From contig DUTZ01000350.1 in assembly GCA_012841845.1 (NCBI GenBank), forward strand, positions 1-11,071: a DNA stretch of 11,071 nt, given 5' to 3'. The notes under the pieces were generated by a model. That model saw only the letters and a program-made list of their open reading frames with translations. It had not been told where the DNA came from and ran no database searches. This stretch comes from Actinomycetales bacterium (lineage in GTDB: Bacteria > Actinomycetota > Actinomycetes > Mycobacteriales > Mycobacteriaceae). This document shows positions 1 through 10,063 of the stretch, one piece after another. The translations under genes and the position numbers were made by a program. The first letter of the stretch is position 1, and the number at the start of each line of letters is the position of its first letter.

Positions 1-54
1 CCCGTCGAGGGTGCGCGGCTGTGGCGTCGGCGCCTGCGGCTTCGGCTTCGGTTC

Positions 55-81
55 GTGCCGGCCCGTGCCGGCCCGTGCCCG
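55..81. repeat. Short GC-rich tandem repeat
   Basis: The 10-bp unit GTGCCGGCCC occurs twice in tandem (55-64 and 65-74), followed by a partial third copy (GTGCCCG, 75-81). It lies just beyond the hairpin that follows the thiolase gene, in sequence with no recognisable gene. It may be simple GC-rich slippage; no function is claimed. Confidence 0.5.
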
Positions 82-141
82 ATTGCACAACCTCAGCCGG
101 GCATCGTTCGAGTGGTCTCCGGGCTGGTGTTGTGCAATCGG
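79..141 (-). terminator. Long imperfect hairpin after the thiolase gene
   Basis: Positions 79-91 and 129-141 are perfect 13-bp inverted repeats. Inside them 94-98 (CAGCC) can pair with 122-126 (GGCTG) across a small internal loop. Read on the minus strand, the stem begins 43 nt after the thiolase stop codon and has no T-run behind it. It could act as a structural transcription end or 3' stabiliser for the pcaD-pcaR-thiolase transcript. Alternatively, the arms may be protein-binding sites. Confidence 0.4.
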
Positions 142-180
142 TGGGGTCGGATGTTGTGCATTCGGTTGTTGTGCGATCGG
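79..180. repeat. Four-copy 13-bp motif cluster (GTTGTGCRWTCGG) downstream of the thiolase gene
   Basis: The motif GTTGTGCAATCGG occurs at 129-141. Close copies follow at 153-165 (GTTGTGCATTCGG) and 168-180 (GTTGTGCGATCGG). An exact inverted copy, CCGATTGCACAAC, is at 79-91. The direct copies start 24 and 15 bp apart. The cluster begins 4 bp beyond the stop codon of the minus-strand thiolase gene. The rest of 1-184 shows no convincing coding region. The cluster could be a regulator-binding array for an unseen neighbouring gene, a small dispersed repeat family, or debris of duplicated terminator arms. The copies are seen directly; the function is unknown. Confidence 0.75.
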
Positions 181-184
181 TGGG

Positions 185-1396
185 TCAGACGCGCTCGAAG
201 ACCGCCGCCAGGCCCTGGCCGCCGCCGATGCACATCGTCTCCAGGCCCCACTGCGCGTCCCGGCGGACCATCTCGTGGGAGAGGGTGGCCAGCATGCGGG
301 CCCCGGTGGCGCCCACGGGGTGGCCCAGTGAGATGCCGGAGCCGTGCGGGTTGAGGTGCTCGGAGGCAGGGTCAAGGTCCCACTCCCGCATCACGGACAG
401 CGCCTGGGCGGCAAAGGCCTCGTTGAGCTCGATCACGTCCATGTCGGCGAGCGTCAGCCCGAGCCGCTCGAGGGCGCGTACGGTGGCGGGCACGGGGCCG
501 ATGCCCATGGTCTCGGGCGCGACGCCGGCCACGGCCCACGAGGCCAGCCGGACGAGCGGGGTGAGCCCGAGCGCGGCCGCGCGGTCGGCGGTGGTCACCA
601 CGCACATCGCGGCGCCGTCGTTCTGGCCGGAGGCGTTGCCGGCGGTGACGGTGGCGTCGGGGTCGGTGCGGCCCATCATGGGGCGGAGCCGAGCCAGTGC
701 CTCGACCGAGGTGTCGGCGCGGGGGTGCTCGTCGGTGTCGACGACGAGGTCCTCGCCCTTGCGCCGGGGGACGGTCACGGGGACGATCTCGTCGGCGAAC
801 GCCCCGGAGGTCTGGGCGGCCACGGCCCGCTGGTGCGACTGCACGGCGAGCCGGTCCTGTTCCTCGCGGCTGATGCCGTACTCGCGGCGGAGGTTCTCGG
901 CGGTCTCGATCATGCCGCCGTCGATGACGTGCGAGCGCCCGCCCACGGTAGTGCGGGCGCGCCCGAGGCGGTCGGCCAGGGAGACGCCGTCGCCCGTGAT
1001 GCCCCAGCGGGGGGAGGGCGTGGCGTAGAACTCCACCTGGCTCATGGACTCGACGCCGCCGGCCACCACGAGGTCCATACCGCCGGAGGCCACCTGGAGT
1101 GCGCCGGTGATGACGGCCTGGAGCCCGGATCCACAACGCCTGTCGAGCTGCATGCCCGGTACGGCGATGCCGAGCGGCGAGTCGAGGGCGGCGATCCGTC
1201 CGATCGCGGGGCCCTCGCCGCTCGGGGAGCCCTGGCCGAGCACCACGTCGTCGACGTCGGCGCCGGTGAGTCCGGTGCGCTCGACGAGGGCGGTGAGCAG
1301 GCCGGTCGCGAGGGTGTTGGCGTCCAGGTCGCGGAACACGCCGCCGAAGCGGCCGACCGGGGTGCGGAGGGGGTGGCAGATGACGACGTCGCGCAT
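185..1396 (-). CDS. pcaF: Thiolase, probably beta-ketoadipyl-CoA thiolase (PcaF)
   Basis: This 403-residue type II thiolase probably cleaves 3-oxoadipyl-CoA with CoA into succinyl-CoA and acetyl-CoA, the last step of the beta-ketoadipate pathway in the cytoplasm. The nucleophilic Cys88 lies in DRRCGSGLQ. NEAFAAQ starts at residue 325, GHPVGATG at 358 holds His359, and CIGGGQG holds the second active-site Cys389. Length and motif spacing are normal. The ATG at 1396 was chosen because AGGAG (1404-1408) sits 7 nt upstream and the N-terminus (RTPVGRFGG) matches the family; the open frame continues upstream into the regulator gene but without family sequence. It follows pcaR by 23 bp and is the last visible gene of the set. 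Sequence alone does not exclude a general acetyl-CoA acetyltransferase, so the pcaF name rests mainly on context. Confidence 0.85.
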   Translation of the reverse strand: MRDVVICHPLRTPVGRFGGVFRDLDANTLATGLLTALVERTGLTGADVDDVVLGQGSPSGEGPAIGRIAALDSPLGIAVPGMQLDRRCGSGLQAVITGALQVASGGMDLVVAGGVESMSQVEFYATPSPRWGITGDGVSLADRLGRARTTVGGRSHVIDGGMIETAENLRREYGISREEQDRLAVQSHQRAVAAQTSGAFADEIVPVTVPRRKGEDLVVDTDEHPRADTSVEALARLRPMMGRTDPDATVTAGNASGQNDGAAMCVVTTADRAAALGLTPLVRLASWAVAGVAPETMGIGPVPATVRALERLGLTLADMDVIELNEAFAAQALSVMREWDLDPASEHLNPHGSGISLGHPVGATGARMLATLSHEMVRRDAQWGLETMCIGGGQGLAAVFERV

Positions 1397-1403
1397 GGGG
1401 GTT

Positions 1404-1408
1404 CTCCT
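1404..1408 (-). promoter_or_regulatory. Ribosome binding site that fixes the thiolase start
   Basis: On the minus strand AGGAG lies 7 nt before the ATG at 1396. It supports this start over longer in-frame readings that run into the pcaR coding region. Confidence 0.8.
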
Positions 1409-1419
1409 GAGGGTGGGGG

Positions 1420-2217
1420 TCAGCGGGTCACGGTGGCCAGGTCGGCCGAGAGCGCCCCGGCGGTGGCCACGAGTTCGGGGACCACCTGTTCGCGCAGGTG
1501 GTCGAGGGTGTAGCGGGCGGCGTGGGTCGAGAGGTTGATCGCGGCCACGACCCGGCCGTCGCGGTCGCGGACGGGGGCGGCGAGCGAGCGCAGCCCGGGT
1601 TCGAGTTCCTGGTCCACGAGAGCCCACCCCTGCTCGGCGACGGTGGCGAGCTCGGGGCGCAGCGCGGCCTCGTCGGTGAGGCCGTGCGGCGTGTGGGCGT
1701 GGACGTCGGCCCGGGCGAGGTGGGCGTCCAGCTCGGCGGCGGGGAGGGCGGCGAGCAGGACCCGGCCCATCGACGTGGCGTAGGCCGGGAAGCGGGTGCC
1801 GATGGTGATGCCGATCGTCATGATCCGCCGCACCTGGACGCGGCCCACGTACACGATGTCGGTCCCGTCGAGCACGGCCACGGAGGACGACTCGTCGAGC
1901 CGTGAACTGAGCTTCTCGAGGTGGGGCTGCGCGAGGTCCGAGAGCGGCATGGCCGACAGGTAGCTGTAGCCCAGGTCCAGGACGCGAGGTGTGAGCCAGA
2001 ACACGGTCCCCGCGGTGTCCACGTAGCCGAGCTCGACGAGGGTGTGGAGGAAGCGGCGGGCGGTGGCCCGCGTGAGTCCGGTGGCCCGGGCCACGTCGCT
2101 CAGGGTCCGGCGGGGGTTGTCGGCGTCGAAGGCCGTGATGACGGCGAGCCCGCGGGCGAGGGACTGGACGAAGTCGGGGGAGGCCGACCTGTCGACCTCC
2201 GCGGGGGCGCCGCTCAT
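1420..2217 (-). CDS. pcaR: IclR-family regulator, PcaR-like
   Basis: This 265-residue transcription regulator has a winged helix-turn-helix at about residues 16-75 (FVQSLARGLAVITAFD, then LSDVARATGLTRATARRFL as the recognition region). An IclR effector-binding domain follows from about 80 to 260, with the family-like stretches FPAYATSMGRVLLA and AAPVRDRDGRVVAAINLS. PcaR/PcaU/PobR members of this family sense aromatic-pathway intermediates and control pca genes. Its ATG overlaps the pcaD stop by 4 nt (ATGA), so translation is probably coupled; the thiolase gene follows after 23 bp. The two operator-like boxes in the pcaD-pcaI spacer are its obvious candidate targets, which would also make it autoregulatory. 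The ligand (probably 3-oxoadipate or an earlier acid) is inferred, not seen. Confidence 0.87.
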   Translation of the reverse strand: MSGAPAEVDRSASPDFVQSLARGLAVITAFDADNPRRTLSDVARATGLTRATARRFLHTLVELGYVDTAGTVFWLTPRVLDLGYSYLSAMPLSDLAQPHLEKLSSRLDESSSVAVLDGTDIVYVGRVQVRRIMTIGITIGTRFPAYATSMGRVLLAALPAAELDAHLARADVHAHTPHGLTDEAALRPELATVAEQGWALVDQELEPGLRSLAAPVRDRDGRVVAAINLSTHAARYTLDHLREQVVPELVATAGALSADLATVTR

Positions 2218-3011
2218 GCCCGACCGGCTTCGGCGGCCTCGAGGTGCGATCGCAGTACGGCGGTGACCCGCTCGGGGATTTCGACCGTGGGCACGTGCGC
2301 GGCGGGGGAGAGGACGGTGAACTCCGCCCCCGGCACGCCGTCGGCGATCTCGCGGAGGACCTCGGGCGGGGTGGAGGGGTCCTCGTCGCCGGCCACGACC
2401 AGCGTGGGGCAGGTGATACGCGCCAGGTCGGCGCGGCCGTCCCACCCGGACAGGGCGTCGCAGCACGAGGCGTAGCCCTCGGCGCTGGTGGCGAGGATCA
2501 TCGCGCGGAGCCGGTCCACCTCGCCGGGCTCGCTCTGTGCCCGGGCGGGCGTGAGCCACCGGGCCACCACGGCGTCGGCGACGGCCGCGGTCCCGCCCTC
2601 GCGGACGGTCGCCGCCCGTTCGGTCCACGCCGAGGGTTCGCCGAACTTCGCGGCGGTGCACAGCAGCGCCGCGGAGCGGATGCGCGACGCGCGGTGGACG
2701 GCGAGCCACTGCGCCACGGCGCCGCCGAGGGAGAGCCCGACCACGTGGAAGGCCTCGACGTCGAGTGAGTCGAGGAGCGACAGGACGTCGTCGGCGAGAT
2801 CGGCCACGGTGCACGGGCCGGGGACGACCTCGGACCCGCCGTGGCCGCGGTGGTCGACCGCGACGACGCGGTGGTCGCCGGCGAGGTCGGCGACCTGCGC
2901 GTCCCACATCGAGCGGTCGGAGCCGAGTGAGCCGAGCAGGACCACGACGGGTGCGTCGGCGGCGTCCGCCGAGCCGGGTCCGCGGACCTCGTGGGACAGG
3001 GTGGCGGGCAT
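2214..3011 (-). CDS. pcaD: 3-oxoadipate enol-lactonase (PcaD), alpha/beta hydrolase
   Basis: This 265-residue cytoplasmic alpha/beta hydrolase fits PcaD, which hydrolyses beta-ketoadipate enol-lactone to 3-oxoadipate. The oxyanion region is LLGSLGSDRSMWD (from residue 25). The nucleophile elbow is GLSLGG with Ser94. The acid is probably Asp211 in GDEDPSTP, and the base His239 in AAHVPTVE, giving a complete triad. The DHRGHGGS motif (53-60) is typical of the family. The ATG at 3011 has a purine-rich GGAAGGA upstream; a longer in-frame start at 3107 would run through the operator and is less likely. It is the first gene of the minus-strand set and overlaps pcaR by 4 nt. There is no fused carboxymuconolactone decarboxylase domain, unlike the PcaL fusions known in some actinobacteria, so PcaC should be encoded elsewhere. 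Confidence 0.85.
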   Translation of the reverse strand: MPATLSHEVRGPGSADAADAPVVVLLGSLGSDRSMWDAQVADLAGDHRVVAVDHRGHGGSEVVPGPCTVADLADDVLSLLDSLDVEAFHVVGLSLGGAVAQWLAVHRASRIRSAALLCTAAKFGEPSAWTERAATVREGGTAAVADAVVARWLTPARAQSEPGEVDRLRAMILATSAEGYASCCDALSGWDGRADLARITCPTLVVAGDEDPSTPPEVLREIADGVPGAEFTVLSPAAHVPTVEIPERVTAVLRSHLEAAEAGRA

Positions 3012-3055
3012 GGGAGGGGTCCTTCCTGTGGGCGGCCGGTCGGGTGATGTGGCCC

Positions 3056-3084
3056 ACCTTACGCCACATTCGTACGCAAAGCGA
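3056..3084 (-). promoter_or_regulatory. Candidate promoter for pcaD-pcaR-thiolase
   Basis: On the minus strand TAAGGT (3056-3061) fits the actinobacterial TANNNT -10 box. A weak TTCGCT-like -35 overlaps the first operator box about 18 bp upstream. It would give a leader of roughly 35-40 nt carrying the pcaD ribosome binding site. The -35 match is poor, so the assignment is tentative. Confidence 0.4.
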
Positions 3085-3120
3085 ACAGTTGTACTTAAAG
3101 CGAACACGGCGTACGGTGTG
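3065..3120. promoter_or_regulatory. Divergent pca operator region, likely PcaR binding sites
   Basis: Two direct boxes, GTACGCAAAGCGAACA (3072-3087) and GTACTTAAAGCGAACA (3091-3106), agree at 14 of 16 positions and start 19 bp apart. The first contains a 6-3-6 imperfect palindrome, GTACGC-AAA-GCGAAC. Outside them, CACATTCGTACGC (3065-3077) and GCGTACGGTGTG (3109-3120) form imperfect inverted arms, each with the palindrome CGTACG. As I recall it, the Pseudomonas PcaR site GTTCGATAATCGCAC has the same GT.CG...CG.AC layout. The boxes overlap predicted promoters on both strands, so one regulator could control both operons and itself. Confidence 0.7.
3089..3117 (+). promoter_or_regulatory. Promoter for pcaIJ, probably giving a leaderless transcript
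   Basis: TTGTAC (3089-3094) and TACGGT (3112-3117) are separated by 17 bp. The -10 box ends 7 nt before the ATG at 3125, which places transcription start at or next to the start codon. No Shine-Dalgarno sequence is visible before pcaI. The second operator box lies between -35 and -10. Confidence 0.55.
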
Positions 3121-3124
3121 TGAC

Positions 3125-3892
3125 ATGACCAACAAAATCGTCCCTTCGGCCGCCGAGGCGGTCGCCGACATCCCCGACGGGGCGTCGCTGGCGGTGGGCG
3201 GGTTCGGACTGGTGGGCATCCCCGCCGTCCTCATCGACGCCCTCCTCGACCAGGGCGCCACGGACCTGAGCACCGTGAGCAACAACTGCGGCACCGACGG
3301 CTTCGGCCTCGGCAAGCTGCTCGAGGCGCACCGCATCACTCGGACCACCGCCTCCTACGTGGGCGCCAACAAGGAGTTCGCCCGCCAGTACCTCTCCGGC
3401 GAGCTCGAGGTGGAACTCACCCCGCAGGGCACGCTCGCCGAACGCATGCGCGCCGGCGGCGCCGGCATCCCCGCCTTCTACACGCCGGCCGGCGTCGGCA
3501 CGATGGTCGCCGAGGGCGGCCTGCCGCTCCGGTATGACGGCGAGGGTGGCGTCGCCAAGGCCTCCGAGCCCAAGGAGGTCCGGGTGTTCGACGGCGAGCA
3601 GTACGTCCTCGAACGCTCGATCGTCACCGACTTCGCCCTGGTCCACGCCCACAGGGCGGACACCGCCGGCAACCTGCAGTTCCGCGGCACGGCCCGGAAC
3701 TTCAACCCGGACGTCGCCATGGCCGGGCGCATCACGATCGTCCAGGCCGAGGAGGTCGTCGAGCCGGGCGGGATCGACCCGGCGGACGTGCACGTCCCCG
3801 GCATCTTCGTCCAACGCGTCGTCGAGGTCGGCCGTCAGGAGACCGGCGTCGAGATCGAGAAGCTGAGCACCACCGGGGAGGAGCGGTCATGA
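3125..3892 (+). CDS. pcaI: 3-oxoadipate CoA-transferase subunit A (PcaI)
   Basis: This 255-residue protein is the alpha subunit of a class I CoA-transferase that moves CoA from succinyl-CoA to 3-oxoadipate. It shows the subunit A fold signature GGFGLVGIP (residues 25-33), [24 protein letters not shown], and the conserved [26 protein letters not shown] region. Near the C-terminus [20 protein letters not shown] is typical. It is slightly longer than short homologues such as E. coli AtoD (about 220). The ATG at 3125 lacks a Shine-Dalgarno sequence and sits 7 nt behind a -10-like TACGGT, so translation is probably leaderless. The stop overlaps the pcaJ start by 4 nt. Acetoacetate:succinyl-CoA transferase (SCOT) is the main alternative; the pca neighbours favour 3-oxoadipate. 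Confidence 0.87.
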   Translation: MTNKIVPSAAEAVADIPDGASLAVGGFGLVGIPAVLIDALLDQGATDLSTVSNNCGTDGFGLGKLLEAHRITRTTASYVGANKEFARQYLSGELEVELTPQGTLAERMRAGGAGIPAFYTPAGVGTMVAEGGLPLRYDGEGGVAKASEPKEVRVFDGEQYVLERSIVTDFALVHAHRADTAGNLQFRGTARNFNPDVAMAGRITIVQAEEVVEPGGIDPADVHVPGIFVQRVVEVGRQETGVEIEKLSTTGEERS

Positions 3893-4521
3893 GCTGGACC
3901 CACGAGCAGATGGCGGCCCGCATCGCCGCCGACTTCACCGACGGCCAGTACGTCAACCTCGGCATCGGTATGCCGACCCTCATCCCGGACCACGTCCCGG
4001 CCGGCGTCGAGGTGACGCTGCACTCGGAGAACGGCATCCTCGGCGTGGGCCCGTACCCGACACGCGAGCAGCTCGACCCCGAGATGATCAACGCCGGCAA
4101 GGAGACCATCACCGCGGCGGCGGGGGCGGCGTTCTTCTCGTCGTCGGAGTCCTTCGCCATGATCCGCGGCGGCCACGTCGACGTGGCCGTGCTCGGCGCC
4201 ATGCAGGTCTCCCGGTCCGGCGACCTGTCCAACTGGATGATCCCGGGCGCCATGGTCAAGGGCATGGGCGGCGCGATGGACCTCGTCCACGGCGCCGGCC
4301 GCGTCATCGTGATGATGGACCACGTCACCCGCAAGGGCGAGCTCAAGCTCCTGCAGGAGAACACCCTGCCGTACACGGGCAAGGCCTGCGTCCAGCGGAT
4401 CGTCACCGACCTGTGCGTCCTCGACGTCACCGACGAGGGCTTCCGCCTGGTCGAGCTCGCGCCGGACGTGACGCTCGAGGAGGTCCGCGCCAAGACCGGC
4501 GCCGAGGTCCACGCCGACTGA
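3889..4521 (+). CDS. pcaJ: 3-oxoadipate CoA-transferase subunit B (PcaJ)
   Basis: This 210-residue beta subunit carries the catalytic glutamate, Glu47, in the SENG motif (HSENGILG), preceded by the [11 protein letters not shown] glycine-rich loop (23-33). Further family stretches are [33 protein letters not shown] and [18 protein letters not shown]. It forms the active enzyme with PcaI. Its ATG overlaps the pcaI stop (ATGA), and GGGGAGGAG (3875-3883) lies 5 nt upstream, so it has a strong ribosome binding site as well as coupling to pcaI. Length is normal for the family. Substrate choice (3-oxoadipate or acetoacetate) cannot be read from the motifs and is inferred from the pcaD, pcaR and thiolase neighbours. 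Confidence 0.88.
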   Translation: MSWTHEQMAARIAADFTDGQYVNLGIGMPTLIPDHVPAGVEVTLHSENGILGVGPYPTREQLDPEMINAGKETITAAAGAAFFSSSESFAMIRGGHVDVAVLGAMQVSRSGDLSNWMIPGAMVKGMGGAMDLVHGAGRVIVMMDHVTRKGELKLLQENTLPYTGKACVQRIVTDLCVLDVTDEGFRLVELAPDVTLEEVRAKTGAEVHAD

Positions 4522-4561
4522 CCGTCCCGCTCCCCAGGTGAACAGGGGGTGGCCGGTGCTC

Positions 4562-4573
4562 CGCGGGCCCGCG
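4562..4573. repeat. 12-bp perfect palindrome in the pcaJ-mdh spacer
   Basis: CGCGGGCCCGCG is its own reverse complement. It lies directly beside the left arm of the inverted repeat around the mdh -10 box. It may form part of a terminator for pcaIJ or part of an mdh control region. Confidence 0.5.
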
Positions 4574-4615
4574 CGACGGGGTCGTCCCTCACTAGGGTGG
4601 GGGCCGACCCCGTCG
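4574..4615. terminator. 11-bp inverted repeat between pcaJ and mdh
   Basis: CGACGGGGTCG (4574-4584) and CGACCCCGTCG (4605-4615) are perfect inverted repeats separated by 20 bp. As RNA they would form a strong hairpin about 50 nt after pcaJ, without a T-run. The likely mdh -10 box lies inside the loop, so the arms could equally be an operator flanking the mdh promoter. Which role is real cannot be told from sequence. Confidence 0.45.
4593..4598 (+). promoter_or_regulatory. Candidate mdh -10 box
   Basis: TAGGGT fits the TANNNT consensus and would start transcription near 4605. That gives a leader of about 34 nt that includes the GAGGAAGG ribosome binding site (4622-4629). No clear -35 box is seen 16-18 bp upstream. 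Confidence 0.5.
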
Positions 4616-4623
4616 TCGTATGA

Positions 4624-5628
<1,005 letters not shown>

Positions 5629-5640
5629 GGCCTCCCCGCG

Positions 5641-5689
5641 GCGCCCGGGGCGCCCACGCGAGGCGCACCTGTGTGCGCCCGGGGCGCCC
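5641..5689 (+). terminator. GC-rich hairpin cluster after mdh
   Basis: GGCGCAC (5662-5668) and GTGCGCC (5673-5679) form a perfect 7-bp stem with a CTGT loop. This core lies between two identical 15-bp copies of GCGCCCGGGGCGCCC (5641-5655 and 5675-5689), each able to fold on itself. The cluster starts 12 bp after the mdh stop codon. No T-run follows, which is common for putative actinobacterial terminators. It may end mdh transcription or may be a small dispersed repeat. Confidence 0.45.
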
Positions 5690-5708
5690 GCGAGAGTGCG
5701 CAACCGTT

Positions 5709-5738
5709 TCCGGGCCCCCACGCGCGTGGGGGCCCGGA
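5709..5738. repeat. 30-bp perfect palindrome just upstream of valS
   Basis: The left half TCCGGGCCCCCACGC (5709-5723) is exactly mirrored by GCGTGGGGGCCCGGA (5724-5738), with no spacer. It ends 12 bp before the valS -10 box and covers the place where a -35 box would lie. It could be a second mdh transcription end, a dimer-binding site over the valS promoter, or both. It has no T-run behind it. Confidence 0.75.
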
Positions 5739-5750
5739 CCGCGCATTGCC

Positions 5751-5756
5751 TAGGAT
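5751..5756 (+). promoter_or_regulatory. valS -10 box, leaderless start
   Basis: TAGGAT ends 6 nt before the GTG at 5763, so transcription should begin at the start codon itself. No good Shine-Dalgarno sequence precedes the GTG. The ndk start has nearly the same 17-bp arrangement. No -35 box is recognisable; that position is inside the palindrome. Confidence 0.6.
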
Positions 5757-5762
5757 GGCCTG

Positions 5763-8458
<2,696 letters not shown>

Positions 8459-8462
<4 letters not shown>

Positions 8463-10063
8463 GCCGTCGACCGCGCCCGGGGCCGCACGACCCGGAGGAG
8501 GGCTGGGACACCCCCACCGAGGAGGACGTGGCCGAGCTCCTCGGGGAGGAGGGGCTGGTCGCGGTGCCGCTCGGCGGGCCGATCCCCGGCGACGAGGAGG
8601 CCGACGACCCGGACGCCGACGACCACCTCCCGCCGCGCCCCGTCCCCGAGGTGGGCAGCCCCGAGTGGCAGGCCGACACCGCGGACCTCGCCGCGGTGGA
8701 GGCCGAGCTGGCCACCCGCTGGCCCGAGACGAAGCTCGAGCCGAGCCTGGACCGGATCGCCGAGCTCATGGGCGTGCTCGGCGACCCGCAGCACGCCTAC
8801 CCGGTGGTGCACGTGGCCGGCACCAACGGCAAGACGTCGGTCACACGGATGATCGACGCCCTGCTGCGGGCCCTGCACCAGCGCACCGGCCGCACGACGA
8901 GCCCGCACCTGCAGACCGTCACCGAGCGCATCGCCCTGGACGGCGAGCCGATCACCCCGCGGCTGTTCGCCGACACCTACCACGAGATCCGGCCCTACCT
9001 CGAGCTCGTGGACGAACGCTCCGAGGCCGGCGGGGGGCCGCGCATGAGCTACTTCGAGGTGCTCACCGGCATGGCCTTCGCCGCGTTCGCCGACGCCCCC
9101 GTCGACGTGGCCGTGGTGGAGACGGGAATGGGCGGCACGTGGGACGCGACCAACGTGGTGCGGCCGGCCGTCGCCGTCGTCACCCCCGTGGGCCTGGACC
9201 ACACCGACTACCTGGGCGCCGACCTGGCGGAGATCGCGGGCGAGAAGGCCGGGATCATCCAACCCGGACCGGAGGACGACCTGCTGCCGCGGGACCCGGT
9301 CGCCGTGATCGGCCGTCAGGAGCCCGAGGCCATGGAGGTGCTGCTGCGCCGCGCCGTCGAGGTGGGCGCGGTGGTCGCGCGCCTGGGCTCGGAGTTCGAC
9401 GTGGTGGACCGCCGGCTCGCCGTGGGCGGCCAGCAGCTCACGCTGCGCGGGCTCGGCGGCGAGTACCCGGACGTCTTCCTGCCGCTGTTCGGCGCGCACC
9501 AGGCGGAGAACGCCGCCACCGCGCTCGCCGCCGTGGAGGCCTACTTCGGCGCCGGCCCGGACCGCGCGCTCGACCCGGAACTCGTCCGCGCGGGCTTCGC
9601 CGCCGTGGACAGCCCCGGCCGCCTCGAGCGCCTGAGCTCCAGCCCGACGGTGCTCGTCGACGCCGCGCACAACGGGCACGGCGGCCGGGCCCTCGCCGAG
9701 GCGGTGACCTCCGAGTTCGACTTCAAGCGCCTCGTCGCCGTGGTGGCGATGCTCGACGGCAAGGACGCCGACGCCTTCCTCGCCGCCCTCGAGCCGGTCG
9801 TCGAGGAGGTCGTGGTGACCCGCGCCGCGAGCCCGCGCGCCATGGACCTCGAGGACCTGGCCCGGATCGCCGAGGAGCGGTTCACCGCCCAGCGGGTCCA
9901 CGTGGTGGACGCGCTGCCCGACGCGGTGAGCGCCGCGCTCGACCTGGTGGGGGTGCCGGACCCGACCGCCGACGACGACGTCTCGGGCGTGGGGGTGCTG
10001 GTGACCGGCTCCGTGGTGACCGCCGGCGCCGCCCGCGACCTGTTCGGAAAGGACGCCCAGTGA
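8459..10063 (+). CDS. folC: Folylpolyglutamate synthase / dihydrofolate synthase
   Basis: This 534-residue Mur-ligase-type enzyme adds glutamate to dihydropteroate and to folates, using ATP. The P-loop GTNGKTS is at 121-127. Other family motifs are [19 protein letters not shown], the Mg-binding region [32 protein letters not shown], and GRLERL. The AHN motif at 401-409 reads DAAHNGHGG, with Gly406 where most family members have Pro. The protein is long for FolC (usually about 420-490), because an acidic, low-complexity stretch of about 70 residues (19 Asp/Glu between 13 and 69) precedes the catalytic part. The ATG at 8459 overlaps the valS stop (ATGA), with GAGGGG 11 nt upstream. A shorter start at the GTG at 8651 lacks a ribosome binding site but would give a standard length. 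The next gene overlaps its stop by 4 nt. Confidence 0.93.

Noticed and set aside
129..180. A short CRISPR array suggested by the regularly repeated 13-bp motif
   Set aside because: Repeats are only 13 bp, spacers are 11 and 2 bp, and no cas genes are present.
21..1028. A 335-residue plus-strand open frame through the start of the window
   Set aside because: From 185 on it is antisense to the thiolase gene, with Ser/Arg/Ala-rich composition and no family motifs; the part before 185 shows only repeats.
1397..1627. N-terminal extension of the thiolase up to 1627
   Set aside because: The added residues are Arg/Pro-rich, overlap the pcaR coding region, and skip a good ribosome binding site just before the ATG at 1396.
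3012..3107. N-terminal extension of PcaD to the ATG at 3107
   Set aside because: It would run through the operator boxes and promoter, and the pcaD family sequence begins near the ATG at 3011, which has its own ribosome binding site.
3125..4521. Acetoacetate:succinyl-CoA transferase (ScoAB/AtoDA) instead of PcaIJ
   Set aside because: The fold and motifs are shared, so it cannot be excluded from motifs, but the divergent pcaD, PcaR-like regulator and thiolase make 3-oxoadipate the better substrate.
8665..10059. Upstream extension of the small membrane protein through folC in another frame
   Set aside because: The extension is Arg/Gly-rich shadow sequence; the GTG at 10060 has a ribosome binding site and the usual overlap with the folC stop.
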